From Micromonospora sediminimaris (GTDB lineage: Bacteria; Actinomycetota; Actinomycetes; Mycobacteriales; Micromonosporaceae), in contig FOLJ01000009.1 of NCBI GenBank assembly GCA_900112325.1, positions 1 through 64,000 of the forward strand: a stretch of 64,000 nucleotides of DNA, given 5' to 3'. Shown here piece after piece: positions 21,820 to 32,769 of this stretch (position 1 is its first letter; each line of letters starts with the position of its first letter). The position numbers and the translations under genes are program-made. The notes below the pieces were generated by a model. The model was not told where the DNA came from. It ran no database searches and saw only the letters and a list, made by a program, of their open reading frames with translations.

Positions 21820-22938
21820 ATGCGTGACGTGGTCGAGATCGGGCTGGGCAAGACCGCGCAGCGCGGCTACCACCTGGACGACATCGCCATCGTGCCGTCC
21901 CGCCGGACGCGGGACGTCGACGACGTCTCCACCGGGTGGCAGCTGGACGCGTACCAGTTCGGCATCCCGTGCGTCGGGCACCCCTCCGACGCGACGATGA
22001 GCCCGGCCTCGGCCGTCCGGCTCGGTCAGCTCGGCGGGCTCGGCGTACTCAACGTCGAAGGGCTGTGGACCCGTTACGAGAACCCGAGCAAGGTGCTTGA
22101 GGAACTCGGCGGTCTCGACGAGGACGCCCGCGCCACCAAACGGCTCCAGGAGGTGTACGCCGAGCCGATCCGGCCGGATCTGATCACCGAGCGGGTCCGT
22201 GAGCTGCGCGACGGTGGCGGCACCGTGGCGGTGCGCGTGTCACCGCAGCACACCCTGGCGCTGGCACCGGTCATCCTCGACGCGGGCGTCGACATCCTGG
22301 TCATCCAGGGCACCATCGTCTCGGCCGAGCACGTCTCGACCACCGACGAGCCGCTCAACCTCAAGGAGTTCATCGCCGACCTCGACCTCCCGGTCATCGT
22401 CGGCGGCTGCACCGACTACAAGACGGCCCTGCACCTGATGCGCACCGGCGCAGCCGGCGTGATCATCGGTATCGGTGGGGACGAGTGGTCCACCACCGAG
22501 TCGGTGCTCGGCATCCGGGTACCGATGGCCACCGCGATCGCTGACGCCGCCGCAGCCCGCCGCGACTACCTCGACGAGACCGGCGGGCGGTACGTGCACC
22601 TGATCGCCGACGGCGACATCCGGACCTCCGGCGACATCGCCAAGGCCCTCGGCTGCGGCGCGGACGCGGTGATGCTGGGCGAGCCGTTGTCGCTGTGCGA
22701 GGAGGCGCCGGCCGGCGGGTCCTGGTGGCACTCGGCGGCCAGCCACCCGTCGCTGCCCCGCGGCGCCTTCGAGACCGCCGGTGAGCCCCTCGGCTCGATG
22801 GAGCGTCTTCTCTTCGGCCCCGCCGACGAACCGGACGGCCAGCTCAACCTCTTCGGTGGCCTGCGCCGTGCCATGGCCAAGTGCGGCTACCGCGACCTCA
22901 AGGAGTTCCAGAAGGTCGGCCTCGTCCTGGACCGCTGA
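21820..22938 (+). CDS. guaB3: GuaB3-family IMP dehydrogenase-like protein
   Basis: 372 residues, TIM barrel without CBS domains. Start MRDVVEIGLGKTAQRGYHLDD and the phosphate-binding [24 protein letters not shown] match GuaB3. The loop that carries the catalytic Cys in GuaB is here GIGGDEWSTTESVLG, with no Cys, so classical IMPDH chemistry by the covalent route is doubtful; the only nearby Cys residues are in IVGGCTDYK and ALGCGADA. Conserved partner of guaB in actinobacteria and probably co-transcribed. A large hairpin follows. Confidence 0.92.
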   Translation: MRDVVEIGLGKTAQRGYHLDDIAIVPSRRTRDVDDVSTGWQLDAYQFGIPCVGHPSDATMSPASAVRLGQLGGLGVLNVEGLWTRYENPSKVLEELGGLDEDARATKRLQEVYAEPIRPDLITERVRELRDGGGTVAVRVSPQHTLALAPVILDAGVDILVIQGTIVSAEHVSTTDEPLNLKEFIADLDLPVIVGGCTDYKTALHLMRTGAAGVIIGIGGDEWSTTESVLGIRVPMATAIADAAAARRDYLDETGGRYVHLIADGDIRTSGDIAKALGCGADAVMLGEPLSLCEEAPAGGSWWHSAASHPSLPRGAFETAGEPLGSMERLLFGPADEPDGQLNLFGGLRRAMAKCGYRDLKEFQKVGLVLDR

Positions 22939-22958
22939 CCCCCGCCGCCTCCCGCCGA

Positions 22959-23035
22959 CGTCGATCATGCAGTTGTGGCGCCCGGTTGGCTGGGTGATGC
23001 CCGATTCGCCACGTGCCACAACTCCATGATCGACG
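22959..23035. repeat. Long intergenic palindrome, GATCATG family, copy 1
   Basis: 21-base arms (22959-22979 and 23015-23035) with one mismatch and a 35-base loop. Shares the half-site CGTCGATCATGNAGTT with the copy at 32654-32716. Lies between guaB3 and the M1 peptidase gene on the same strand and may serve as terminator of guaB3. Confidence 0.8.
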
Positions 23036-23061
23036 GACCAGGCGGCAGTAGGCTCGGGCTG

Positions 23062-24492
23062 GTGAGCAACAGGGGCGGCAGGTGGTGGGGGGCCGGTGCG
23101 GCGGCGCTGGTCGCGGCCGTGGTGGCGGCGGTCGTACTGGTCAGCGGCATCGCGGGTCGGGACGCGGCGACGCCGGGCGAATTCCGGGCGGGCAGCGTCG
23201 ATCTCGGCGACCCGTACGTGCCGGGCAGCGGCAACGGCGGCTACGACGTGGCCCACTACCGGCTCTTGGTGCGCTACGACCCGGCTGATGACCGGCTCAC
23301 CGGCAGCGCCGAGATCACCGCGACCGCCACCCATGCGCTGTCCCGATTCAACCTGGACCTGTCCGGGCTGGAGGTCAGCTCGGTGACAGTGGACGGTGCC
23401 TCGGCCGAGCACCGGCGGGACGACGGCGAACTGGTGGTCACCCCGGCCCGGGGGCTCGACTCCGGTAGCCGGTTCACCGTGGAGGTCGGCTACGGCGGCG
23501 TGCCCGAGGCGGACGCCGACGGCGTGCTGGGCAGTGGCGGCTTCCAGCACACCGACGACGGCGCGATCGCCCTCGGCCAACCGCACTCGGCGGCCACCTG
23601 GTTCCCGGTCAACGACCATCCGTCGGACAAGGCGACCTACGACCTTCAGGTGACCGTCCCGGACGGGCTCGCCGCGCTCAGCAACGGGGTGCCCGGGGAG
23701 CGGACCAGCGCCGACGGCTGGACCACCTGGCGCTGGGCCGAGCGCTCGCCGATGGCGAGCTACCTCACCACGCTGGTGATCGGCGACTACCGGGTGCAGA
23801 CCGGCGAGCACGCCGGCAAGCCCATCGTCACCGCCGTACCTGACGGAGCGCCGACGACCGGGCCGGCGGCGACCTCCCTGGCCCGCACCGGCGAGATCGC
23901 CGACTTCCTGACCACCCGCTTCGGGCCGTACCCCTTCGAGTCGTACGGCGGTGTGGTGGTCTCCGACGGCCGGATCGGATACGCGCTGGAGACCCAGTCC
24001 CGGCCGGTCTACGGGCCGGGGTTCTTCCGGGGCGGCGAGCCGAACTACAGTGTGGTCGCCCACGAACTGGCCCACCAGTGGTTCGGCAACAGTGTGGCGC
24101 TGGCCCGCTGGGGCGACATCTGGCTCAACGAGGGCTTCGCCAGCTACGCCGAGTGGCTGTGGGAGGAACACGACGGCGGGCGCAGCGCCCAGCGCAACTT
24201 CGAGATCCAGTACGCGGCCACCGACTGGTCTCGGCGTACCCTCGACCCCGGCCCCGGCCAGATGTTCAGCACCGCCGTCTACAAGCGCGGGGCGCTCACC
24301 GTGCACGCGTTGCGGCGTACCGTCGGCGACGACGCCTTCTTCCAGATCCTGCGGACGTGGACAAGTGAACGCCGGGACGGCACCGCCACCACCGACGACT
24401 TCGTCGCCCTGGCCGAACGGGTCTCCGGCCGCGACCTGGGCCCGTTCTTCGACGCCTGGCTGACCGGCACCGCCGCACCCACCCGGCCCTGA
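23062..24492 (+). CDS. M1-family zinc metallopeptidase, membrane-anchored
   Basis: About 476 residues. N-terminal membrane segment (about 9-32, GAAALVAAVVAAVVLVSGIAG) without lipobox, then the M1 N-terminal beta domain and the thermolysin-like catalytic domain with HELAHQWFGN (zinc His pair and Glu) and the third ligand in WLNEGFASYAEW. The exopeptidase motif GAMEN is replaced by YALETQ, so strict aminopeptidase action is uncertain. GTG 23062 lies 7 bases after TAGGCT (23049-23054), a leaderless start. The next gene is a paralogue. Confidence 0.9.
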   Translation: MSNRGGRWWGAGAAALVAAVVAAVVLVSGIAGRDAATPGEFRAGSVDLGDPYVPGSGNGGYDVAHYRLLVRYDPADDRLTGSAEITATATHALSRFNLDLSGLEVSSVTVDGASAEHRRDDGELVVTPARGLDSGSRFTVEVGYGGVPEADADGVLGSGGFQHTDDGAIALGQPHSAATWFPVNDHPSDKATYDLQVTVPDGLAALSNGVPGERTSADGWTTWRWAERSPMASYLTTLVIGDYRVQTGEHAGKPIVTAVPDGAPTTGPAATSLARTGEIADFLTTRFGPYPFESYGGVVVSDGRIGYALETQSRPVYGPGFFRGGEPNYSVVAHELAHQWFGNSVALARWGDIWLNEGFASYAEWLWEEHDGGRSAQRNFEIQYAATDWSRRTLDPGPGQMFSTAVYKRGALTVHALRRTVGDDAFFQILRTWTSERRDGTATTDDFVALAERVSGRDLGPFFDAWLTGTAAPTRP

Positions 24493-24716
24493 CCGGCACC
24501 GCCGCACCCGCTGTCCTGATTGGGCATCGCCGTGCGCGTCCTGCCTGACGGGCGTCTCGTCCGCCCGGTCGCCGTCGGCCGGAGAACGGCTCGCGGCCAC
24601 CGCCCGAACGACGTTCTTCCAGTGATCATTCGATCGGTAGGCTGCGGCCTGCGATCGGACTGTCGGTCGCGCGGGCCGGCCGTCGGCCGGTCACGTGTCA
24701 CGGGGAGGAACGAGCG

Positions 24717-26186
24717 ATGACAGGTGTGCGGACGCACCTTCGGCGGAGCGTGGCTCTGCTGCTGGTGGGGACGTTGGGGCTGACCGGCTGTGATTCGGCC
24801 GCCCCGGAGGAGGCGGAGCCGAGCACGGCGACGCCGAGCGAGTCGGCGACACCGCCACCGGACTTCCAACCGGGTGCCGCGGGAGCCGGGGATCCGTACT
24901 TCCCGAGTTACGGCAACGGCGGCTACGACGTCGCCGGCTACACGGTGAAGGTCCGCTACGACCCGGCGAAGGACCAGTTGAGCGGCGTCACCACGGTCCA
25001 GGCGAAGGCGACGGCCGACCTGTCGTCGTTCAACCTCGACCTGGCGCACCTGAAGGTCAGCCAGGTCACCGTGGACGGTGCACCTGCGCAACACCGGCAG
25101 GAGAAGAACGAACTGGTCGTCGCTCCTGCCGACGGGCTGGTGTCCGGCCGGGACTTCACCGCCGAGATCACCTACGCGGGCAAGCCGAAGTCACTGAAGA
25201 ACCAGGCGGTCGGTGAGGGTGGCTGGCTGCACACCAGCGACGGCGCGATCGCACTCGGCCAGCCCGAGTCGGCAAGCACCTGGTTCCCGGTCAACGACCA
25301 CCCGTCGGACAAGGCCACCTACCGGTTCGAGATCACCGTCCCGGACGGGCTGACCGCGATCAGCAACGGCGTTCCGGGCGGCAAGACCAGCACCGCCGGC
25401 TGGACCACCTGGCGCTGGGCCGAGAACACGCCGATGGCCAGCTACCTGAGCATGGTGACGATCGGAAAGTTCCGGATCAAAGAGGGCAGCCACAAGGGAC
25501 GGCCGGTGTTCAACGCGGTCACCACGAAGGTGTCCAAGGGCGCGGCGGACGCCTCGATGGCCAAGACCCTCAAGGTGGCCGACTACCTGGAAACCGTCTT
25601 CGGCCCGTACCCGGTCGAGGCGTACGGCGGTGTGGTCGTCTCGGACGAGCGCATCCGGTACGCGTTGGAGACGCAGAGCCGGTCGGTCTACTCGGCCGGC
25701 TTCTTCCGGCGGGGCGAGAACACCGGAGTGGTCGCGCACGAGGTCGCCCACCAGTGGTTCGGCAACAGCGTGGCGTTGAGCCGGTGGCAGGACATCTGGC
25801 TAAACGAGGGTCTGTCGTCGTACGCCGAATGGTTGTGGGCCGAGCACACCGACGAGTTCACCGCGAAGGAGGCGTTCGACATCCGGATGGCGCGGGTGCC
25901 GGCGGAGGTCTGGCGTACGCCGCCGGGCAAGCCGGGGGTGAAAAACATGTTCAGCGAGTCGGTCTACCAGCGCGGCGCGATGACAGTGCACGCCCTGCGG
26001 GTGTCCGTCGGCGACAAGGCGTTCTTCGAGATCCTCAAGACCTGGGCGCGGGAGAAGCGCGACGCCAACGGCACCACTGAGGAGTTCGTGGCGCTGGCGG
26101 AGCGGATCTCCGGTGAGAAGCTGGACAAGCTCTTCGACGCCTGGCTCTACGGCAAGAAGAAGCCGGCCGCGCCGAAGCGTCTCTAG
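24717..26186 (+). CDS. M1-family zinc metallopeptidase, lipoprotein
   Basis: 489 residues. Signal peptide with lipobox LTGC (residues about 20-23), then an Ala/Pro/Ser linker and an M1 peptidase very similar to the preceding one: HEVAHQWFGN, WLNEGLSSYAEW, and YALETQ in place of GAMEN. Clearly a tandem duplication with different anchoring. Own expression is likely: TAGGCT at 24638-24643 and a good GGAGGA 7 bases before the ATG. The 224-base gap before it holds nothing else recognised. The C-terminus ends in a short Lys/Pro tail. Confidence 0.92.
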   Translation: MTGVRTHLRRSVALLLVGTLGLTGCDSAAPEEAEPSTATPSESATPPPDFQPGAAGAGDPYFPSYGNGGYDVAGYTVKVRYDPAKDQLSGVTTVQAKATADLSSFNLDLAHLKVSQVTVDGAPAQHRQEKNELVVAPADGLVSGRDFTAEITYAGKPKSLKNQAVGEGGWLHTSDGAIALGQPESASTWFPVNDHPSDKATYRFEITVPDGLTAISNGVPGGKTSTAGWTTWRWAENTPMASYLSMVTIGKFRIKEGSHKGRPVFNAVTTKVSKGAADASMAKTLKVADYLETVFGPYPVEAYGGVVVSDERIRYALETQSRSVYSAGFFRRGENTGVVAHEVAHQWFGNSVALSRWQDIWLNEGLSSYAEWLWAEHTDEFTAKEAFDIRMARVPAEVWRTPPGKPGVKNMFSESVYQRGAMTVHALRVSVGDKAFFEILKTWAREKRDANGTTEEFVALAERISGEKLDKLFDAWLYGKKKPAAPKRL

Positions 26187-26193
26187 AACCTTT

Positions 26194-26230
26194 CCGCCAC
26201 CGGGCGAGGCGTTCCATCGCCCGGTGGCGG
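26194..26230. terminator. Bidirectional terminator
   Basis: 14-bp perfect stem (26194-26207 with 26217-26230), 9-base loop, with a TTT just before it, between the convergent M1 and LCP genes. Confidence 0.8.
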
Positions 26231-26238
26231 GGGCCCGG

Positions 26239-27351
26239 TCAGCTCTTCACCTTCAGCTTCGGATTGTCGGCCAGGAAGGCGTCGGCTTTGCCGGCGCGCA
26301 GCTGGGTGAGGAAACGGCGGCCGACGGCTGTCAGCTCCTCGCCCCGGTAGGCGTTGCCCCGACCCACCGACGCTCCGGGCAGCCCGACCAGCGTGACCGC
26401 CTGCGGTGACAACGAGCCCAGGGCGTACGCGAAGTCCACGATCCGCCGGCCGCCGACGTAGAGCAGCGCGTCGTCGAGCGCGGCGACCACCTGTTCGACC
26501 CGCTCGGGCTGCCGGGCCAGATCTTGGTCGAGGATCTTCCCGATCAGCGCCCGGATCAGCTGCTGGTGGTGGCGTTGCCGGGCGTAGTCACCACCGGGCA
26601 GGTAACGCTGGCGGGCGTAGTCGAGGGCCTGCCATCCGTTGAGGTGACGCTCGCCGGGTTCGTAGACCATCTGTGGCCCGACGTAGCCGCCCACACCCGG
26701 GCCTGGCTTTCGGTGCTTGCCGTCGGGTTGCCGGTGCCGCGACACGACCCGCTGGTCGACGCGGATGTCCACGCCACCCAGGCTGTCGACCAACTCGTCG
26801 AAGCCGCCGAAGGTGAGCACCGCGCCCGCGTCGATGCGCAGGCCCGTGTAGTCGCTGACCGTACGGCGCAGCAACTCGTACCCCTGGGCGGCGTCGGGTC
26901 GCTTGGGGCGGCCCGGCACCCGGCTGCCGTAGCTCATCGCATGGGTGAGCTTGGTCCGCCCGCCCGGGTAGCCGGCCGGCTTGTAGGCCGGGATGTCCAC
27001 CACCAGATCGCGGGGCAGGGAGAAGAGGTACGCCTGGGACAGCCCCGCCGGCACGTGCAGCACGAGTACGGCGTCGGCGTGCGGCTCCCAGCCGGGCACA
27101 CTCACCCGGGTGTCCACTCCGACCAGCAGCAGGTTGAGCGGACCGGTGATGTCGGCACCCGGCGGCGGGCTCGGGCTCGGGCTGGGGCTCGGGCTGGGCG
27201 ACTCGCTCGGGCCGCCGGTGGCGGCGGTCGGTGTCCGTCGGTCGTCGCTGCCGGTACGCGCCATCACCACGCCGATCACCGCGACCACCACAAGTGTGAC
27301 CAGGCCGGCCAGCACCCACGTCAACCGTTTCCGGTCTGCTCCGAGCATCAT
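26239..27351 (-). CDS. LytR-CpsA-Psr (LCP) family protein
   Basis: 370 residues. Short cytoplasmic N-terminus, one membrane helix (about 12-34, LAGLVTLVVVAVIGVVM), a Ser/Pro linker (SPSPSPSPSPSPPP), then the LCP domain (about 70-360). Motifs: LLLVGVDTRV, LFSLPRDLVVDIP, KLTHAMSYG, and YARQRYLPGGDYARQRHHQQ, containing the Arg and Asp residues that bind the polyprenyl pyrophosphate. LCP enzymes transfer glycopolymers from lipid carriers to peptidoglycan outside the cell. ATG 27351 is 6 bases from TAAGGAGG; the longer open frame upstream is Arg-rich and rejected. Confidence 0.92.
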   Translation of the reverse strand: MMLGADRKRLTWVLAGLVTLVVVAVIGVVMARTGSDDRRTPTAATGGPSESPSPSPSPSPSPPPGADITGPLNLLLVGVDTRVSVPGWEPHADAVLVLHVPAGLSQAYLFSLPRDLVVDIPAYKPAGYPGGRTKLTHAMSYGSRVPGRPKRPDAAQGYELLRRTVSDYTGLRIDAGAVLTFGGFDELVDSLGGVDIRVDQRVVSRHRQPDGKHRKPGPGVGGYVGPQMVYEPGERHLNGWQALDYARQRYLPGGDYARQRHHQQLIRALIGKILDQDLARQPERVEQVVAALDDALLYVGGRRIVDFAYALGSLSPQAVTLVGLPGASVGRGNAYRGEELTAVGRRFLTQLRAGKADAFLADNPKLKVKS

Positions 27352-27581
27352 CCCCCGCCTCCTTAGGGCGTCTGTCGAATCCCTACGCCGCCTGCGACGC
27401 CGCCTACGACGCCGCTCGGCTCGACGGAGAACTTCGACACCCGCCCTGGGTCGATATCGGTCCAACGCGCTGAACCGGGCTCGTGGTTGCGTCCCGAACG
27501 GGCGAGACTGACGCGGTGCGGAGCATGATCGCGCGGAATCAGGTCCTGGCGCGAGAGCTACTCGCAAGTAATGATGCGTTC

Positions 27582-29267
27582 ATGCGGTACGACGTGGTGG
27601 TCATCGGGTCGGGCTTCGGCGGCAGCGTCGCCGCGTTACGGCTGGCCGAGAAGGGCTACTCGGTCGGCGTACTTGAGGCGGGCCGGCGGTTCGCCGACGA
27701 CGAGTTCCCGCAGACGTCGTGGCGGCTGCGTCGCTTCCTCTGGGCACCGCGGCTGGGTTGTTTCGGCCTCCAGCGCATCACCCTGCTCCGGGCGGCCCAC
27801 CGGCGAGCCGGCGGCGGTGTGCTGGTGCTCTCCGGAGCCGGCGTCGGTGGGGGTTCGCTGGTGTACGCCAACACTCTCTACGAGCCCCTGGACGCCTTCT
27901 ACGACGACCCGCAGTGGCGGCACCTGACCGACTGGCGGGCCGAGCTGGCCCCCCACTACGAACAGGCCAAACGGATGCTCGGGGTGACCACGTACCCGAT
28001 CGCCACCGGGGCGGACCAGGCGATGCGGCAGGTCGCCGAGCGGATGGGAGTGGGGCACACCTTCCACGCCACCCCGGTCGGCGTGCACCTCGGACGGCCG
28101 GGGGAGCGGGTCGCCGACCCCTACTTCGGCGGGGCCGGCCCGGAGCGTACCGGCTGCACCCACTGCGGCGCCTGCATGACCGGCTGCCGCGTCGGCGCGA
28201 AGAACACGCTTGTCAAGAACTATCTCTGGTTGGCCGAACGGCTCGGCGTGCGGGTACATCCGCTGACCACGGTGACCTCGGTACGGCCGGTCGACGGCGG
28301 GTACCAGGTGCACGCCGAGCGCACCGGCACCTGGCTGCGCCGCAGATCGCAGGTGATCCACGCCGACCAGGTGGTCTTCGCCGCCGGTGCCCTGGGCACC
28401 CAGCGGCTGCTGCACGAGATGCGGGAACAGCGGCACCTGCCCAACCTCTCGTCCCGGCTCGGCGAGCTGACCAGGACCAACTCGGAGGCGATCCTGGGTG
28501 CCTCCGTACCGCGTCGGCCGGCCCGGGAGCGTGGGTTGGACTTCACCGAGGGGGTGGCCATCACCAGCTCGTTCCACCCGGATCCGCAGACCCACATCGA
28601 GCCGGTCCGCTACGGCCGGGGCTCCAACGCGATGGGGCTGCTCCAGTCGGTGCTTGTCGACGGCGGGCCGCACCGGCTGCGCCGGTGGCTCGGGCAGCTG
28701 CTCCGGCAGCCCCGGGTGGCAGCCCGGCTGCTCTCCGTTCGACGCTGGTCGGAGCGTACGGTGATCGCCCTGGTGATGCAGTCGACCGACAACTCGCTGA
28801 CCCTCCGGCTGCGGGGCCGCCGGCTCGTCTCCGGCCCGGGCCACGGTCGCCCCAACCCAACTTGGATCCCGGCCGGCAACGAGGCGGTCCGGCTGCTCGC
28901 CGAGGAGATCGACGGTACGCCGGGCGGCGCGCTGACCGAGCCGTTCGACATCCCGGTGACCGCGCACATCCTGGGCGGTGCGGTGATCGGTGCCACCGCC
29001 GCCGACGGCGTGATCGACCCCTACCACCGGGTGCACGGTCACCCCGGCCTGCACGTCGTCGACGGTGCTGCCGTCTCGGCCAACCTGGGCGTCAACCCGT
29101 CGCTCACCATCACCGCCCAGGCCGAGCGCGCCCTGTCCCTCTGGCCCAACAAGGGCGACCCCGACCCCCGCCCCGCCCCCGACGCCCCCTACCGCCGCCT
29201 CGCCCCGATCGCCCCACACCACCCCGCCGTCCCCCCACACGCCCCCGCCGCCCTCCACCACCCCTGA
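27582..29267 (+). CDS. GMC-family FAD oxidoreductase (cholesterol oxidase-like)
   Basis: 561 residues. FAD-binding Rossmann start [21 protein letters not shown] (residues 3-23) and [14 protein letters not shown]; late motif [29 protein letters not shown] is the GMC C-terminal signature. A Cys cluster [11 protein letters not shown] near 188 is typical of this subgroup, which includes mycobacterial ChoD. Neighbouring guaA/guaB3 genes are also seen with choD in mycobacteria. ATG 27582 has no ribosome site; TAATGA (27569-27574) ends 7 bases upstream. The last 40 residues are Pro/His-rich over a C-rich tract and may be variable. Substrate uncertain: sterol or another alcohol. Confidence 0.87.
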   Translation: MRYDVVVIGSGFGGSVAALRLAEKGYSVGVLEAGRRFADDEFPQTSWRLRRFLWAPRLGCFGLQRITLLRAAHRRAGGGVLVLSGAGVGGGSLVYANTLYEPLDAFYDDPQWRHLTDWRAELAPHYEQAKRMLGVTTYPIATGADQAMRQVAERMGVGHTFHATPVGVHLGRPGERVADPYFGGAGPERTGCTHCGACMTGCRVGAKNTLVKNYLWLAERLGVRVHPLTTVTSVRPVDGGYQVHAERTGTWLRRRSQVIHADQVVFAAGALGTQRLLHEMREQRHLPNLSSRLGELTRTNSEAILGASVPRRPARERGLDFTEGVAITSSFHPDPQTHIEPVRYGRGSNAMGLLQSVLVDGGPHRLRRWLGQLLRQPRVAARLLSVRRWSERTVIALVMQSTDNSLTLRLRGRRLVSGPGHGRPNPTWIPAGNEAVRLLAEEIDGTPGGALTEPFDIPVTAHILGGAVIGATAADGVIDPYHRVHGHPGLHVVDGAAVSANLGVNPSLTITAQAERALSLWPNKGDPDPRPAPDAPYRRLAPIAPHHPAVPPHAPAALHHP

Positions 29268-29269
29268 CG

Positions 29270-29338
29270 GGGGTGTGTCGACGGGGGGGCGGTGGGCAAG
29301 GGAGGGCGGGGTGGGGGCGGGGGGAGGCGGCGTCACGC
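29270..29338 (+). repeat. G-run tract between GMC gene and guaA
   Basis: Many runs of 3-7 G with short spacers on the plus strand immediately upstream of the guaA promoter; could form G-quadruplexes. Similar tract at 48826-48880. Confidence 0.5.
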
Positions 29339-29342
29339 TGGG

Positions 29343-29348
29343 TAGGAT
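29343..29348 (+). promoter_or_regulatory. -10 box for leaderless guaA
   Basis: TAGGAT ending 8 bases before the ATG at 29357; no ribosome site is present between them. Confidence 0.5.
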
Positions 29349-29356
29349 TGCCGGCT

Positions 29357-30913
<1,557 letters not shown>

Positions 30914-30946
30914 CGCCGTACCCCGTCGTGGTGCGCTGACGGTGTC

Positions 30947-31519
30947 TCAGGCCGGCGGCTGAGGCGCCGGTCGCGGCGTCGGTTCCGGCGTCGCCCCGGC
31001 CTCTGGCGTGGTGTCCGGATGCGCCGCCTCGGCGTCGGCCGCCGGTGAGCCGGTCGCGGGCTGCGCCGGCAGGTCCTCGGGTCGAGCCGGTCCGCTGCGG
31101 GCAGGTGCCGATGGTTCCGGCCGCGCGGGCGGGGCGTCGGGGTGCGGGGTCGATGCGGCCGGGGTGGCTGCCGGCGGCCAGGTGGTCGGTGCCGGCGGTC
31201 CGGCGTGCGGCCCCGGGCCGGTCGGCCCGGGGAACGGCCAGGCGGGGTGCGGTGTGGCGGTCGGCTGGGGCGGCGCGCCGGGCGTCGGGTGCGGCCAGGC
31301 GGGTGCGCCCGCCGGCTCCTCGGGCATCAGGAACCACATGATCGGGTACGCGAGGGCGGCGATCCCGCCGGTCACCAGGGTGACGACGGCGAATGCCACC
31401 CGGACCAGGGTGGGATCGACGCGGAAGTAGCGGCCGAGACCGCTGGCCACCCCGGCGATCATCCGGTCGGTGGTGGGGCGACGCAGTTGCCGGTACGGAG
31501 CGTGAGGTGTGGAAGTCAT
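30947..31519 (-). CDS. PspC-domain membrane protein with Pro/Ala-rich tail
   Basis: 190 residues. PspC domain (about 10-70): YRQLRRPTTDRMIAGVASGL, GRYFRVDPTLVRVAFAVVTL, and the membrane segment ending PIMWFLMPEE. The remaining 120 residues are low-complexity Pro/Ala/Thr, probably a disordered tail. PspC proteins in actinobacteria are linked with envelope stress. One of three PspC-containing genes in the window (others at 37032 and 38905). Divergent from the first Nudix gene, convergent with guaA. Confidence 0.85.
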   Translation of the reverse strand: MTSTPHAPYRQLRRPTTDRMIAGVASGLGRYFRVDPTLVRVAFAVVTLVTGGIAALAYPIMWFLMPEEPAGAPAWPHPTPGAPPQPTATPHPAWPFPGPTGPGPHAGPPAPTTWPPAATPAASTPHPDAPPARPEPSAPARSGPARPEDLPAQPATGSPAADAEAAHPDTTPEAGATPEPTPRPAPQPPA

Positions 31520-31663
31520 GTCTCCACGGTCCTCGTCGCGCAGCGTATCGACCTCGGTGACCGCCCGGATCCCTACCCTGAACCCTGTCTCAGGGGCGAG
31601 GCATCAGTCAGGAATCCGACTCTTTTCCGCGTCGGTAACGGGTGGCGGGGAGAATTTGGCTCC

Positions 31664-32611
31664 GTGACCACCATGCTGGAGCCGCTGCGCAGGATCGCGG
31701 CATACGCAGTCTGTACTGATTCCGTAGACCGAGTGCTGCTGGTCCGCGCATCGGAGCGCTCCGGCACCCCCGGCACGTGGTCCCTGCCCGGCGGGGCGGT
31801 CGACCACGGCGAGGACCCGCACCATACCGTCGTCCGTGAGACCGCCGCCGAGACCGGCCTGTCGGTGGCCGTCGCCAGCCTGCACGACGTGCTGGCCGAC
31901 ATGCGGGCACTGCCCGAGCGGGGCATCACCATCCACACCGACCGGTTGGTCTACCGGGTGTCGGTCCGGGGCGGCTCGCTCACCGACCGGGTCGACCGAC
32001 CCACCGACCTGGCCCGCTGGTTCACCCGGGAGGAGGCGGCGCGGTTGCCGCTCCGCTCGTTCACCGCCCGCGCGCTCGGGCTGCCCGCCTCGTCGGCGGA
32101 CATCGTGCCGGACGAGCCGCCGGAGTTCCCCTCCTTCTACGCGGTGCCCGGCCCGGACGGGCTGCACCGGGCGCAGCGCTTCGCCGCGTACGCCGTGGTG
32201 ACCGACCCGGAAGGTCGGGTGCTGCTGACCCGGGTTTCCGACGGCTACCCGGGTGCCGGCTGTTGGCACCTGCCCGGGGGCGGTACCGATTACGGCGAGC
32301 AGCCGGGCGCGGCGCTGATCCGGGAGCTGGTCGAGGAGACCGGGCAGACCGGGCGGCTCGTCGGGCTGCTCGGGGTGGCCAGTCACCGGGATGCTGCCTC
32401 GCTCGGCCCGGAGGGTTACCCGATCGACTGGCACGGGGTGCGGGCCTTCTACCGGGTGGTGGTGGACCAGCCGGCCCCGCCCACCGTCGGTGACGTCGGG
32501 GGCTCCACCTGCGAGGCCCGCTGGTTCGCCCGGGAGGAACTCGGCGCCCTGCCCACCGACCGCCTCACCGAGGTCACCGCCGAAGCCGTCCAAGCCGCCC
32601 AGCTGACCTGA
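31664..32611 (+). CDS. Double Nudix-domain protein 1
   Basis: About 315 residues from GTG 31664 (or ATG 31673). Two Nudix folds in tandem. The first box, GGAVDHGEDPHHTVVRETAA then ETGL (residues about 45-68), has Ala where the first Glu of the REUxEExGU core should be, so this half may be inactive. The second box, GGGTDYGEQPGAALIRELVE then ETGQ (about 205-228), is intact. Both halves share RIAAYAV/RFAAYAV starts, pointing to internal duplication. Substrate unknown; Nudix enzymes hydrolyse nucleoside diphosphates linked to X. A paralogue follows after a hairpin. GAGAAT at 31650-31655 could be the -10 of a leaderless start. Confidence 0.87.
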   Translation: MTTMLEPLRRIAAYAVCTDSVDRVLLVRASERSGTPGTWSLPGGAVDHGEDPHHTVVRETAAETGLSVAVASLHDVLADMRALPERGITIHTDRLVYRVSVRGGSLTDRVDRPTDLARWFTREEAARLPLRSFTARALGLPASSADIVPDEPPEFPSFYAVPGPDGLHRAQRFAAYAVVTDPEGRVLLTRVSDGYPGAGCWHLPGGGTDYGEQPGAALIRELVEETGQTGRLVGLLGVASHRDAASLGPEGYPIDWHGVRAFYRVVVDQPAPPTVGDVGGSTCEARWFAREELGALPTDRLTEVTAEAVQAAQLT

Positions 32612-32626
32612 CCCACCCCACCCACC

Positions 32627-32651
32627 CGTGCATGCATGCACGCGTGCACGC
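32627..32651. repeat. Alternating pyrimidine-purine tract
   Basis: 25 bases of strict alternation (TGCATGCATGCACGCGTGCA is its core), directly before the hairpin at 32654. Such tracts favour left-handed Z-DNA under negative supercoiling. Confidence 0.6.
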
Positions 32652-32653
32652 TT

Positions 32654-32716
32654 GCGTCGATCATGAAGTTATTGTTCCGACGAGCCTGGCGACGGCGATA
32701 GCTTCATGATCGACGC
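32654..32716. repeat. Long intergenic palindrome, GATCATG family, copy 2
   Basis: 19-base arms (32654-32672, 32698-32716) pairing fully with one G-T, 25-base loop. Left arm begins GCGTCGATCATGAAGTT, as in copy 1. Lies between the two Nudix genes. Confidence 0.8.
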
Positions 32717-32769
32717 TGTTCCGCGGGACGCGGTGGCGCGGGCGCGGTGGTGGACGGGGGCGTGGGGTT

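Noticed and set aside
27719..29356. Upstream extension of the guaA frame by 546 codons
   Set aside because: It overlaps the GMC gene in another frame and has no similarity to GuaA; a clear leaderless start exists at 29357.
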